DNA from: Monarcha castaneiventris obscurior
Taxonomy: Eukaryota; Chordata; Aves; Passeriformes; Monarchidae
Assembly: GCA_026261815.1 (NCBI GenBank)
Contig: JAMPIT010000575.1
Location: 41,393,501 to 41,457,500, forward strand
DNA length: 64,000 nucleotides
Reading direction: 5' to 3'
Shown here: positions 12,801 through 27,800 of the stretch, in pieces
How positions within the stretch are numbered: position 1 is the stretch's first letter
Layout of the letters: each line of letters begins with the position of its first letter
Notes under the pieces: model-generated
Seen by the model: only the letters and a program-made list of their open reading frames with translations
Told to the model about the DNA's origin: nothing
The model's database searches: none
Position numbers and translations under genes: made by a program

Positions 12801-15800
12801 TTGGAGTTCTCAAGTAAAACTGGTAGGAATCATGTTCAGAACAAGGAAGAAGTCGTGGCATTTCTTGCTGGAAAATGGACTGGTAGAACTTGCTGGCTAG
12901 TGATACTCTGAGTAGTAAAGATTTCCATGAGTTCATGGACAGACTGAGGTGAATAGAAGAGAAACTGGCTGATGTGCCTTATGGCCAGAAACAACATGTT
13001 GCTAAGAAATCCATGAGTTGATAATATTGGTGTTGAGGGAGGATACTCAGGAAGATCTCAAATAAGGTAGACCATTTTCTTAGTGTTCTTTAGGCAACAA
13101 CATATGTTCACTGATATGTTAGGTATGGGGCCCTGAAATGATTCTCTTTTCTTCTGTTCTTACTATTGAAGGCTCAGTTAGTAAACTCTTATGGAAATGA
13201 GAGAATTAAAGATGTGAATATACAAACAATGAAAGTATTTTTCTTTTGAGTATGGTCATAGTCTTTCAGAATTTTATGGCACTGGTTATATAAAATCAAG
13301 CCATTTTCTACATATTTGGAGAAGCAGAGCATGGGACCTCAGTCCCCATAAAACTGAAACTATATATGCATAATTGTTATAAGTATTTCAATACTATGAG
13401 TAATTTTCCCAATAAGCTATGACTTTTATTTGTAGAACTATAAAGGAAATTTTTCATTAGGCTACGAAGTCAGGGTAAACTATAGATGTGCATAGATCTT
13501 AGAGATACTGACATTTAAGTATGCTACTGAATATTTGCTGTCTTTTAATCTCTTTTTTTGAAGCATGATCAGAATAGATTGTTTAACTGTTAATTGCAAC
13601 CCTGTGAAAACTGTAATTGATGATTTCATCCAGAAGTTGTACGACATTCTAGTTGTTTCTTTGAGAAAATCTATTCAAGGTAAACAACTTCAATGAATTG
13701 TATTTTATTTTTGTTTGTTTCTGTTGTACTTGGGCACATTTGTGTTAATGTAAATACTCTTAAAGAAATAGTTTACTCAGGCACAGTGAGCTGCAGAAAT
13801 CACAATGCAGAGAAAGTAATCTGTTACAGCTGTGTATTCCTCAATATTGCTTTTTCACTACAGACCTAACCTAGGGCCCTTTGATGTTCATTGTGTATCT
13901 TTCATGTTCTCTTGTTTTGGCCACTTCTGTTCCAGGTGTAAAAGAATACATATGAACATTATTTTGCTTGTTTCTTTTATCTGAAGGAAAATTTTGTTGA
14001 TTCCAGGAGGAAAATTTATTTGATGTTTGAGCAAGGAAAACTTCCTAGGTGTTTGAGAAGTCATCATAAAATACTGTAATAAAAAATGTTAATCGATTTT
14101 TCTTTTACAAATTGAAATATTTCGTGAAAAGTCTAAAATAATCTAGACTTACTCCATAGAATTGCTTGTCACTTAGATTGTCAAAACTGTTAAAACTCTG
14201 TCAAAGAATGCAAAACATTTCCCTGTTTTGGGTGGTTGATCTAATCTGGAACAGTAGGACAAAACGGAATAAAGTGTAGATGATGAGGAATAACAGTGCT
14301 TCGTGCTTTAAATCTAATGATTGTCACTGGAAACATAGAACATGGATTGTGCAGAAAGTGAATTATTTCCATCCACCTGAAAGGTGAATCTTTCCTGGAA
14401 GATTTCCCGGAGCTGTAGAGCTCCTTTCTCAGTATCAAAAAAGATTTACCTTGGTAGGTAAAAACAACATTATAGCTTATTCAGGCATTTTTTTGTGAGT
14501 CTTTTCAATATGTAAAGCAAGGTGGCTTTAGTTAGTTAGCTTATTTAAAAGAGTCAAACCAAAACAAACAGAAAAGAACCCCAAAGAACCCAAAACCTAT
14601 TTTAACATCTATTTTTCTGTTTAACTAAAAAAAGACCTGTATAGCTTTCGAAAGTATATAAATAAATGCCTATATGTATATAATACATAAATAAATGTAT
14701 TTATGTTTAATGTTCAGAAGGGACTCTGATACTTATGGTTTAAATCAGACACAGAACACAGTGGATCACATTTGAAAAGCTATGTGTAAACACAAATTTG
14801 CAGTTTTTGTTCAGGTAGTAGACAAGATTGGAGTCTGCAATTTGTTAAGCAAATACTTTGCATACTTATGAATAATGTTGTATTATTGTGCATTTGTCTG
14901 ATTTGGATGTTTAAAACTACAAATATTTTCTTCATGGTGACTTTGTTTTCCATCTTTATGTAGCTCACCTATGTGATATTTCTACATTTCTCACCGATGC
15001 CATGGAAACACTAGTGATTAGGCCCCAGACTGTAGAGGAAATAGCAGAAGACAATTTAAAATACTTAAGCCTAAATGAACGAAAAGAAGGGGTAAGATAC
15101 TGTTTTATTCTATCCAGAAAAACAGCTACAAAACTAATTACTTTCTAGTATGGAAACTTACATTTAATAGTAACTAATAAAGATCATGCAGAGGTCATAT
15201 AGGGTCAGGGCAGTAGTCCACGTAGCACAGTAATTTGTGTCCAGCAGGGGAGTGATTTACCTAGGTGAAAATATAAAATCAGGGTAGCATATTTGATATT
15301 TTTTACTTCTAATCTTCAACCAGAACCTTGTTGAGTTTTATGTGGCTCCTGAGCATGTAGTAACACTCAGTGGATTTCTTTTCCACAGCCTTCCCTTATC
15401 TTCTCTTGAGAGCAAATACATGTTTGACATCCAGAATACACTCTGGTAAAAGTGTAGATCAATTACTCATTACATGAAGGACCTCTCTTTTCATTTTTTT
15501 TTCCAACTGCCACCTGTTAGCTTCATACTATTTATGTCTTAAACTGGGAGAGATATGGACCAAACAGTTCCTGTTCTTCCTTTCCATGGCACACGACTGT
15601 ATTCTTCTTTGTCGTGTCTGATATCAGCCGTCTCTGTTCTAGACTGAAGAGTGTTAGTTAATCTAATCTTTTCTTATCCATAAACCCACTCATAACTTCG
15701 TTCATCCTTGTTGCCTTTTGACAAGTCTTTTCTTTCGATTTCATTTTTCTATGTGACCAACAGATTTTTCTCAATTTTTAAGATCTGACTAAACCATGGA

Positions 15801-18800
15801 TTTACATGATGAAATAGTAATATTACCTCTTATTATCTTTTTGGTCGCTCTGACTCATAACATTTGATTTGCTTCCTACTCCTTAGATTAAGCTCACATT
15901 TTGGTAAAACTAGCTGTCATAACTCCAAGATACCAAGTCTGAAGTGCAGTTTTTATCTTAGGACTCAGCTTGTACACGTGAAATTTATTTTTTCACATTT
16001 ATGTCACTTCATGGTTGTCTACGTGAATTTTGCTTGTCACCAGTATCATCAATCATTATTTCTTCTACATTCATTCTGTAGTTTTTCACAGGTGAAGTAT
16101 TTTAATGCCTGAAATAACATAGTATCATAAGTAAACTTTATAATCTCACAGGCTGGTCTCCTTTTCCAATTCTTTTATAAGTAGTTTGAGTAGGTATCTA
16201 CAGAAGTTCATGGGCGATATTTTTTGATTTCAGGAACTAGCCATTTCTTCCTAACACTGTTTTCTGTCTTTTACCCAGTTAATTATTTGTGCAAGGACCT
16301 TTGTTCTTATGTCAAGGTTACCAGTTTTCCTTAAATGCCTTGGATGAGGGCTTGTGTTAAAAGTTTTTTCGGAAACTCAACTGGAATATATGATTTAACT
16401 TTCCTTCAGCTGTAACCTTACTGACACCTTTAAGAGCTCTGGTTCTACAAGATTGTGGAATTCTACAAAACCCATATTAGGTCTTCCCAAATGGACAGTG
16501 TTTATCCTTTGAAGGATTCAGTTCTAAATGAGTGGATCTGAGTTTAGGTGTTCATGTTCAGGTGTCTGCAGTGCGTGTGCTGTTAACATACTCAGCAGAA
16601 GTCTGGTCCAGTTGCCTAAAAGTGCAGTTCTAGAATTACCAAGATGCATTTCCAGCATCCCCACAAGGCTGGAAGACATAACAGATAAGTTCTGGAGGCC
16701 TTTACCTTCCTGTAGTTGCGGCTGCAGGCCATGCAGGTGCCACAGGACATCTTGGATGGCCCAAAACATGTATTCGTGAGGAACTGAATCAAGTCCCAGT
16801 GGTGTAGTCAGCTGCAGCCTGGAGCAATCCTTGTTACCCTGGCGTAGGCACCTTGTGGCTCATCCTCCTGAGTTGATTCCTTAGCTCCACTGAAAGCTCA
16901 ATGCAGTTATTCATGCGTAGGTGTCTATTGTTGGAGGGATGTCCTGCATATCAGAGAGCTCCATACGAGGCTCAAGGTAGATGAGATGCAGGATGTATAG
17001 GAAGCCCCATAACTTTTGGGGCTGTGAATGTAAGGCAGATGGGATAGAGTAGGGGATCTCAAGTAGTACTGGAAACCTCTGTCATTAAATGATTGAGACC
17101 TTGGTTATAATGGACTTCTAGGTGTCTGCTTAACAAGTCCACATACAGACATCTAATTTTAGCTTAATCTTTAACTTGCATACAGATTATCTGCTTGGCC
17201 CCGTACTCAGTAAGGACAGGTACAATTATTTACATTTTGTAGGAACTCTGGGAGAATTATTGGATGCTGAAGAGAACTATTTTGTAGTACTATTGCCTGT
17301 TGTCTCTTCTTTATTTTTAAAGGAGAGCATACATAACAGGAAATTTTGGTAAATATATAGAACTGTATGTGTTTATTTCAGACGATTCTTCTGACTTACA
17401 TAGTTCAAAAGGGTTGATTTGGTTTTCCTTTTGAATTCTGTTGTCTCTTAATATGTGGGAGAAAAAGATGGATTTTTTTTGCCCTGCATAAACAGGTGAC
17501 AAAAACTGGTGGTCTTTTAGATAATTTCTATTTATTTGGAGTGTCTCTGTTCCTTCCTTTTTTTTTAACATACCATATTTGTGTGGGTTACCCTGGTATG
17601 CAGCTAAGCACCACATACCTGCTTGCTGGGTCACTTTCTCACTCACTCAGAGCTTCCCCCACCCCTAATGTGCTATCATTGTCATTGTCATGACAAGTCC
17701 AAAACACAACCCCGTACCAGCTACTAAGAAAAAAATTAACTGCATCCCAGCCAAAGCCAGCAAACATACACACAGATTTATTGAGTTGCATTGCTCTGCT
17801 GCTGTTCTCCAGTTTGATCAAATGAGTTGATCTGTGCAATATGTGAGGTGTCACTTACCTCTTTCATAGTTAACATTCACTTCTGTATATCTCATGTTAG
17901 GATCAAGGTTTAGAATTTCTATAAATACCTTAGACACTATTTTTTCAAATATTTAATGTTATTCTATAAGCACTATTAAAAAAGCAGCTGTATATCAGCT
18001 TATTATCTGTGCATACACAGATTCGTATGTATTTGCTTTAGGTAAACAGGATTTGCTGAGTTTTTGCATGCACACTTATTTTTGATTTTTCTGATTTTAG
18101 ATGTTTCTCCTGTTTCAAGAGGCTGAAGATAAAAACAAACTTCTGCGAACTGTGGCTGGTGCAGGTTTGGACAGTATCAGTAACCTAAGAGCTACGTGGG
18201 ATAAATTTGAATTAATGATGGAAAGCCACCAGCTCATGATTGCTGAACAGGTAGTGACGGAAACTTAAAATTTTGCCTGAAGGTGTTGAAATTACTTTGA
18301 ATATTTCTGGAACAATACTTTTTTCTTAGATTAAATCTATAGATGTTGTCAGTTCAGTGTTAACATGGGCATTATTGAGTTGAGGATGAGCCATCTAAGG
18401 AAAAATACTTAGATGCTTAAGCAGTAACTGTTAACTCTGAAGCAGTAACTAGGGGAAACTTCTGTTGAAATGATACTGAAATGAATGTTGTATTGTTGTA
18501 CTTCTGTCTCAAAACAACTTTCTGGTGACAAATGGCTTAATAAATGGTTAATAGAGGAAAAGAGGATAACAGTTCAAAGATTGTATTTTTATTACTTCAT
18601 CATGTTTTTAGTGCTGAAGCTTTTTATTTTCTTTTCACTTAGCTTCGATAACCTATGCACAGTCCTGTAATTCCAGTCCATAGGCAAATCACTGAATTTA
18701 CTTGAAGTTCTACTGAAGATAGCAGTTCGCCATACAAATACAGCAATTTTTCTGTGTGCTATAAGAGGCAAGCTAAGTAGGTAGCATAGGCAGAATAAAT

Positions 18801-21800
18801 AGGTCTCAAGTACTAGCATAATAAAAAAAAAGTAGTATCCCCTTTAAAAGAAAAACAGGGAGAATAAAGTTGAACTATTTTGAACTATTTCTTCAGGCAT
18901 TATGCAAGAAGTTTTTTGAGTTTGATTTTTGATTAAGTTGTAGTTATCAAGTTTTGAAGTGGATGCTTTGATTTTGATCACAGTTGTAGGTACATACCAT
19001 TGAAAGAATGTAATTTTGCCTATTGCTTTGCAGATTGAGATGATGAAAGGAAATGTGCTTTCACGTATCAATATATATCTTCAAGACCTGGAAAAATTTA
19101 AAGCTCGCTGGGATCAGCTGAAGCCAAATGATGATATCATTGAAACAGGTGATCAGGATGTACTCGAGAAAAGTGCTCAGATGATAAAGGAAAAAAAAAT
19201 AGAATTTGATGAACTTAAAACTGTGAAGGAAAAACTCATGTATGTATGTTTATTTCCCTGTATATCTTATTCATTAATATATTGATCTTTTGCAGCAGTA
19301 GTATCTCAGAAAATGTTCACCAATTTTTATCACAACAGATAATAAAAGTAATTAAATTTCTATTACATGTTTTTCATTAGCTTTTCAGGGTACTTTTTGT
19401 TGATTTTACCTAACATGAATTTCTTAAGCTAAGTTTTTCTAGGCGTTTTTGGATAAATAATTTGAAAAGTCTCTTAAGGTCTTGCAAAAGGAAGTTTGTA
19501 CACTAAAGGCTTGATTCTGACTTTTGAAATTCTCACTAAGAGAAGGTTTCGGATATTGATCCAAAAAGAACCTCCATCCTCTTGTAACTAAAGTGTCCTT
19601 GCTCATTATTGCAGATTTTTAGAGAATGAAGTTTTCTATTTAACTTCTTACCTTGGCATGTAAATGATGGTAAATAAAATCAGCATATTCTTTTAACCTA
19701 GCAGAAAGAAAAAATCAATTCAAAATTATTTTCTTTTTGGTTTTGATTTTGAGGGTACAAATTAATTCACTTTTCTCATAAACAGGAAATAAATGAAAGT
19801 TTATGGGAAATAAATGTGAATATGGGAGAAGATTCTTGTGTAGAAGAGTTATCCCTCATATTTCTTTTTTATTTCTATTCAGGAAGGAGATTATAAGGAA
19901 ATTGCAGTTGGCAGTAATATTCTTCAATAAAGCCAATGACTTTTCTTAAAAAAATGTGATGATTTCTTTATGGTACCATTTCTTAAACTGTAAAATACAG
20001 TGGAATAATGTAATGCATAATGCAGTGATCTTTTTATGCAGTGAGGAATGCCATCATTTTAAATTGGAAGTGCCTGACTTATCATTGTCAGAAGCTGTAA
20101 GCCAAGATATTCAGAGCTGCGCAGCAGTCTGGGCACTGTATGAAGAGTTTTATCAAGGTTTTCAGGAGAAAGCCAAGGAAGACTGGATTTCTTTTAGGTA
20201 ACATTTTGTTACTTTATTTTTAATGGACATACAGGTGTGATAGTAATACTGTGTTGCCATGACCTTCTCATGTTTGATTTTCATGCAGAAGTAAAATATA
20301 TCTATTTGAAGAATTTTTGTTTAACTGGCATGACAAACTGAGGAAGATGGAAGAACATACTGTAATGACAGTAAAGCTGCAAAAAGAAGTGGACAAATAT
20401 AAAGTAAGATGCTAATTACCCTAGAAGAGTTCAAAGCCAGGTTGGGTGGGGCTTTGAGCAACCTGGTCTAGTGGAAGGTGTCCCTGCCCACAGCAGTGGG
20501 GTTGGAACCAGGTGATCTCTAAGGTCATTTTCTATCCAAATAACTGTGATTCTATGAATTTCAAAAAGACCTGTGAAACAAAAAATGTTCTATACCTCAT
20601 TGTTCATTTCTTACAATGAATTAAATTAAAATTTAACAAAATGTCTTCTGGCACTGTTTTGAACATTTCACTTACTTTTGAGAACCTGTAGTTCTCTACA
20701 GTCAGCAGAATGGTCATTACAGCTTACATAGACACAGATGTATAATGAGTTGTCTTCAGAATCCTACTCCTAAACTTCAAATTCAGGAACTGGAAAAACT
20801 GTACCTCAGTTTAAGAATTTAAATTTTATTTTTGTTTGAATAGCATGTCACTCCAAAATCAAAGGGATGCAATTTTCATAATGACTAGATGGATTTACAT
20901 GTGCATTTTTTCTATAGATGATAATTCCACTCCTAAAATACGTAAGAGGAGAACATCTTTCTCCAGACCATTGGTTGGATCTCTTCCGTCTTCTGGGTCT
21001 TCCCCGTGGCACTACACTTGAGGGTTTGGTATTTGGAGATCTATTAAAAGTTACAGATGCCATTATAGAAAAAGCAGTGGAACTTAAGGTATGAATAATT
21101 TTAAATACAGGATCTATAGTTTTTTTATGGTTTATTTTATGTGGTATATGTTGTTCCATAAGCATATTTTTTTAATACTATAGAAGCAGAATTTGCATTA
21201 TATTTTTGAATAGAGAGTTTATTGCAAGCTCTGTAGTTTCATATGAGATCTATTCTTGCTTTTAAATAGGATTTGAATTGTCGAGCTCAAGGTGAAATCA
21301 CAATCAGAGAAGCATTACGTGAGCTTGAACTCTGGGGAGTTGGAGCTGTCTTTATGTTAACAGATTATGAAGACAGCCAAGGGAAGACTATCAGGCTTAT
21401 TAAAGACTGGAAGGACACAGTCAACCAAGTTGGAGATCATCGCTGTCTTCTGCAGTCTCTTAAGGACTCTCTGTATTACAAAGGTTTTGAAGATAAAGTG
21501 TCCATCTGGGAAAAAAAGCTGGCTAACTTGGACGAATACCTGCAGAATTTAAACCAAATTCAAAGGAAATGGGTCTATTTGGAACCGATATTTGGTCGTG
21601 GAGCTTTACCCAGAGAACAAGCTCGTTTTAACAGAGTTGATGAAAACTTTAGGTTAGTGTTGTGGAATGTGACTAACCTTTTGTAGTATCTTTGATATGT
21701 AGTCTAGGACATTCTTCATGGTGAAAATATATGGAACACTTGGAATGTGTATGGAGAAGAAGGTCAGCGACAAGAATTCAGAAGATATATATGTGTGATG

Positions 21801-24800
21801 GCAATGTATCTGAATAGAGGTGGTAGTGTTTTCATTTAATGAGGTACATGTGAAGAAAGGAATCATGTGAAACATCAAAGATTGTGAGTAAGGCAGGCAA
21901 ACGCAAGATTAGTCTTAGCAGAAGTAGAGGTGATGTAATTATTTTTTCAAGAATCATGCTGGAGACCAACACTGGAAAGTACACACAGACTTTCGGGAGA
22001 AACAGATGGTTTATTTGTTCCAAACAAGTCATAAGATAAAAAGGGAGTAGGTTTTACAGATATGGAAAGATATGTACCATTATCTGTCTTGGCTTGAGTT
22101 GAAATGACTTAAAAGGAAATAAAAGTCAAGAATTGAATTTTCTTGGTTCTGGGTAGAGAAATTTTAACAAGAAACCATTGTTCTTAAATTACATTGGAGA
22201 GACATTGAGGTAAATTCTGAAATGTTTTATCATTAGTACTGAAACCTGAAAGTTATATACCAGCTGTTCATATTACTTGACTGTGTGTTAATTTTTATTT
22301 ACTTAGCTTTATATGTATCATAGTTAAATTAAAATTATAATGGACTTATGAATTTACTTCTTTTTCTGTCAAGATCCATTATGTCAGATATCAAGAGTGA
22401 CAATAGGATAACATCACTGAATGCCCAGGCTGGAATAAAAAATACCTTAACTACCATACTTGACCAGCTTCAGAGATGTCAGAAATCTCTGAATGAGTTT
22501 TTGGAGGTACAGTGAACATTAACACAATTTTTAATAAAGAAAGTCAGTAAGCTTGAGTTTAAATCAACAAAATTTATTCTGTTTTTATATAGGAAAAACG
22601 CTCAGCATTTCCAAGATTCTATTTCGTTGGAGATGATGACTTACTAGAAATTTTAGGACAGTCCACAAATCCTCTGGTTATCCAGTCTCATCTTAAGAAA
22701 CTTTTTGCTGGTAATGCATTAATCTTTATTTACGAAGTGTACTTATTTAGAAATAAGCTTCTTCAAAGCTAAATAATATGTTGCAGTTTCTCTCTATGAC
22801 TAGACACTTAGTAATTAATGTTTAACTCTGAGAATATTTAACTTTATTGATGTTTTCTGATTAATAGGCATTAATAGTGTGAGCTTTGATGAAGAATTTA
22901 AGTACATAGTTGCCATGAAGTCTGTAGAAGGAGAAACTGTGCCACTTAGAAATAAAGTTCTTCTGTCAAATGATGTGGAGGTAAGAAAATCACATCCTAG
23001 TTTAGTTCAAGCATCTTAGAGAAGTTAATTTGTAATGTAATTTTTGAGTTTTTTCATCTCTTTGTCAGGTGTGGCTGAACAGTTTGGCTTCAGAGATGAA
23101 GGAAACCCTGAAAAAAATGTTAATTGATTGTGTTGATGCTGGAAAAAAATCGCAGGGTTCAATTGATCCATCGCTCTTTCCTTCCCAGGTAGTAGTTGAT
23201 CCAGTAATGCCTCTGTGTAGTCTTAGAATTACCAAATAAGTTATTTTTTTTTAGTTCTGTGAAGAACTATACATTTAGATTAGGAAGAAAAAAACCCCAA
23301 TCAAATCTATTTTACTCATATATCATATAGAGAAATTCTTAAAAATATGTGCTATTATAAATTCCTTTGTAAACATTTGAAATATTCAAGTCTTTTACAT
23401 GGCAATCTGATGTACCATTTAATGAAAAAGACTTGTACTAGATTACCTTCCAAGTTTTGGCAAAATTTTGTCCGGTTTTAAGATGGCTATATTTGTTATT
23501 TATTTTTTAAGAGCATAGCAAATATTTTTTGTTTAAAAATTATACAGTAAATTATAAAAATAGATTAATTATATTAATTATAATTATAAAATACATAAAT
23601 TATACAAGTAAGAAAAATTATACAATAAAATCATCCAATAAAGTATTTAAAATATCAGACATAATAAGCAATTGCAACTCAATTGGAAAACTGCTTAGTT
23701 TTTATATGTGTTCTGTATTTATGAAATATAATTTGAACTTTCTCTTCCAAAGATTCTTTCCTTGGCAGAACAAATTCTGTTCACTGAAGATGTTGAAAAT
23801 GCTATCAAAAACCATAATCTGCAACAACTAGAATTAGAACTCACGGCTAAACTGGACCATTATACTAGCATTGGTAGTGGCATGGAAGATACTGGGAGTA
23901 CAGGTATAAAAATGATAATTAATATATAATTCTTTATTATGACTGCAGTTGGGTAGTATTTTACATTGTTTATTTAAACAGGAAATTTTATCAATCTGTC
24001 TCAATTTGAGTTCATAAAGCTGAGTTGCATAAAAACATTCACCTACTACAGCCAAGATTAGCGTCTTTAATATTTCAGCATAAACAAAAGGGTTTTTATT
24101 TAGATTAGAAATTATCTTGGAGAATTTATGTATTTGGAGGCCTCTCATCTTAACTTTTTAATAAGTTTCTATCTTTTAGCTTCACAGGAAGTGGCCAAAC
24201 AGCAGTTGAGGTACATTATGTCAAGCCAGTATATTCCATGCAACTGTGCAGGTGATTCTCTTTTTCTGTGTTAGACATACACATCTGCCTCTGAACTAAT
24301 AACTCGTGAGTAGCTTTGAGGCAAAATAAGCTTGTTATTCTCAAGACATGATTGTTCTGAATCTTACATAGTCTGAATGGGTTAGAATAATTATGCCTCT
24401 GAGTGCTTTTTCCTCTCTTTTGACCAGAGGCAGGGCTTTGAGTGACTACCTCAGAAGTAAAATTCTACACTGTAGGTTAGGTGAGAAGGCTTTTATCTGA
24501 GGTATAAAAAGACTCAATTTGACATACGGTTGATAGTCTTCCACCAGATTTGTACAGCTGCTTACTACATTAAATTCTAGTTTACAATTTGTGAACTGTA
24601 AACATCTGATACATTAATTAGAAATAGAATTCATGTCACCTACCTCCAGAAGTCTGTAAGTGTGGTTCTTTATCTGAGCTCTCTTTCTGTGCTCTTTCTA
24701 TAGCTGTTTGAGAAATTTCATCAGTTACAGAGGAGTCTCATTTCATCTATTGTATAATACATTATGTTAACTTTTTAGTTTGGATAGTAAGTGTGATTTT

Positions 24801-27800
24801 GAAGTGAATTGCCTGATTATTCCCACTTACTTTGCTTTAATTACCATCATGGAATGGCACAGAAGCACACAAACTGGATTTCTTTCAAACGAAACTGAAT
24901 TAAACAATATGCTCTAAGAGTACACTTAATGCACCCAATCTATTAATGAACTTTCATTCCACATCAACATAATTAATCTGAGTAAAATCTCCAGAGTGCA
25001 TATAGTGTGATTTTCAGATGCTCAACAGATCCCTCAGCAGGTTGGGCCACATTGGTTGCTGAAGTGGACGTGGCTTTTAACTCTCAGTGTAAATTGCTTT
25101 GCAGAAAGGCCTCTCCCTCTCCTTTTTCCTCTTCCTCTCTTGCCCCCCAACCCCCATGTAGAGGCAGACAAAAGAACTTCAAAATGACTGAAGTTACTTG
25201 ATTTACATTGTCTGTCAGGATCTTATTTTTTGTGGCTTGCTTTAGAAAATAAAAATCTTTATGTAATTCAAACAAGGTCTAAGTAAAATATGCTGATAAT
25301 AGAAAGCAGCACAATGAATTTGTGAATGGGTAATGTGTCTTCCTTACTACACTGGTGTGACTTTTTCTTTTGGTGTGATTATTTGCAGAATCTGGAATCC
25401 TTGAGCTCAAGCTTAAAGCTCTGATTCTTGATATCATTCATAACATTGATGTGGTGAAGCAGCTGAATCAAGCTGAGGTGCACAGTGTTGAAGACTGGGC
25501 TTGGAAGAAGCAGCTGAGATTTTATATGAACAACCAGAAATGTTATGTTCAGATGGTAGATGCTGAACTCCAATATACTTATGAATATCAGGTGTGGTAT
25601 TTTTACCTAGTGGCTTTATATACAAGTCAAACGCTTTCTCATTTCATACATGCTGCTGATTGTCTCCCATTATGCTAAACTTTATGTCCTTAACATGCTA
25701 TTTAATAGATAATATTAAAAGATAGGGTAATAGTTTTCATTCCTGATGCTGATGGGTTAAATATAGGTTGTATCAAAGTAGCTGCATTATCATATAGATA
25801 TTTTCTAATATGCTTGCTTTTATTATATTCGAGTGCAGTTTCATCTGTAGTTGTGAAAAAATATGAACAATACATTGGCATTTGATAGAAAACCTGAAAG
25901 CTTTGTAAAGAAATTCATATACTTAATGAGACAGAAATTTTGGCTGTTGCTTTATGTTATTAAATTAATTACTTATGATTAAAATCAATGAAGCTACATT
26001 GCCAGTATTTTCTGTCTACCAATCAATATAATTTGTTTTGTTTCTGCAGGGGATTTCCCCAAAACTTGTTTATACACCTTTGACAGATAAGTGTTACCTA
26101 ACTCTTACTCAGGCCATGAAGATGGGCCTTGGAGGAAATCCCTATGGTCCAGCTGGAACTGGGAAGACAGAATCAGTAAAGGCCTTGGGTGGACTTCTTG
26201 GAAGACAAGTATTAGTCTTTAATTGTGATGAGGTGAATATGGTTTTGTTTAATTTAGGAAGTGGATATCTATGCCCATACTTCATAAAGCAGCATTATAT
26301 TCCAGAAGTAATATCAAAATTATAATATTAACTATTATGATATTATATAAATTGTTATTATTGTTATTATTCGTATTAATGAAATTATTATGGAAATTAT
26401 TCTGATAATTTGTCAGTTGCCATTCAAAATTTGTGGATAATTCCAAGGACCTATTTTTTAGTGGATGGGAAGACATTCTTTTATATTTTCTTGTTACTTG
26501 AATTTTGACAACATTCTTTTTAATTTCAAGGGTATTGATGTCAAGTCAATGGGGCGCATATTTGTGGGCTTAGTGAAGTGTGGTGCCTGGGGATGTTTTG
26601 ATGAATTCAATAGACTTGAGGAAGCTGTATTGTCTGCAGTATCCATGCAGGTTCAGACAATTCAACATGCACTGAGGAAGCACAGTCCTGTATGTGAGAT
26701 GCTTGGCAAAAAGGTACAGCAAAATTTAATTATTTTGTTCACATCAGCCAAACTTAAAAACTGGCTACTGTAACTAAACATAGTCTGCCTATCATTTCTC
26801 AATACTGTTTCATCTGACAATATATCCTTACAATGCACTTCTAATGCTAGGTTGAAATGGATCCTAATTCTGGAATTTTTATCACTCTGAATCCTGCCGG
26901 AAAAGGTTATGGAGGAAGACAAAAACTGCCTGATAACCTCAAACAACTTTTCAGGCCAGTTGCTATGACTCATCCGGACAATGAACTCATTGCAGAAGTT
27001 ATTTTGTATTCAGAAGGCTTTAAGGATGCTAAAATACTGGGTAGAAAATTAGTGGCTATTTTTAATCTAGCAAGGTAAGCTTTCACCACCCCACCTCCCT
27101 GCTCCTTAGTGAACTTACTTTTCTAATTCATATCCCTTGTAGCTCTTAAATCTAAGTGGTATACCATGCAAATCTCTGTACAGATACTTTTAACTTATGA
27201 AAATACTGCAATGTATTGGGAGGTTGAGGTGTGAAAATACCTTGAATTCAGTTATAATCTCAAGGGATCAAATTGCTGCTCTCCTAGTATCTCACTAAAT
27301 GTAAATATGAGCATATGAATGTTTGCAAGCATTGTGTTGTATCTAGACTCTTGAAATTGTTGAAATGCAATTGACTGGTTAAAAGTATGTGCACTAGAGA
27401 GTACAAAGGTCAGAGGTTATAGTGAATGCTGTTAGGGTCAATAATAAATACATGTTGAATATAACGCCTCTGAAAATTCCAGTGTCATTGCTGTATTTCT
27501 GAAATGCCTTTGTCAGATGACACTACAAATATGCGCCAGTTTCTCTTTTGACCAAACCCATATTATCAGTACATTTGTTCACCAACCCAAAATTTCAGAT
27601 GCTGTCACCTAGAGCTTATTACCATATTGTTGTTTTTAAATTCAGGGAGCTTCTGACACCACAGCAGCATTATGATTGGGGTTTACGAGCACTGAAGACT
27701 GTTTTGAGAGGCTGTGGCAGTCTTCTTCATCAGCTGAAGAAAAGCAATGCAAAGCAAGAAGGTAAGATTGACCATACCACACTTTTGATTCTTTAAGATC

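Noticed and set aside
17317..17646. 109-codon minus-strand frame
   Set aside because: It overlaps the LTR remnant and has no coding-like conservation or known motif.
24180..24210. Short 31-base version of the candidate cassette exon, using the donor at 24211
   Set aside because: It would not keep the frame into e31. Only the 72-base version does.
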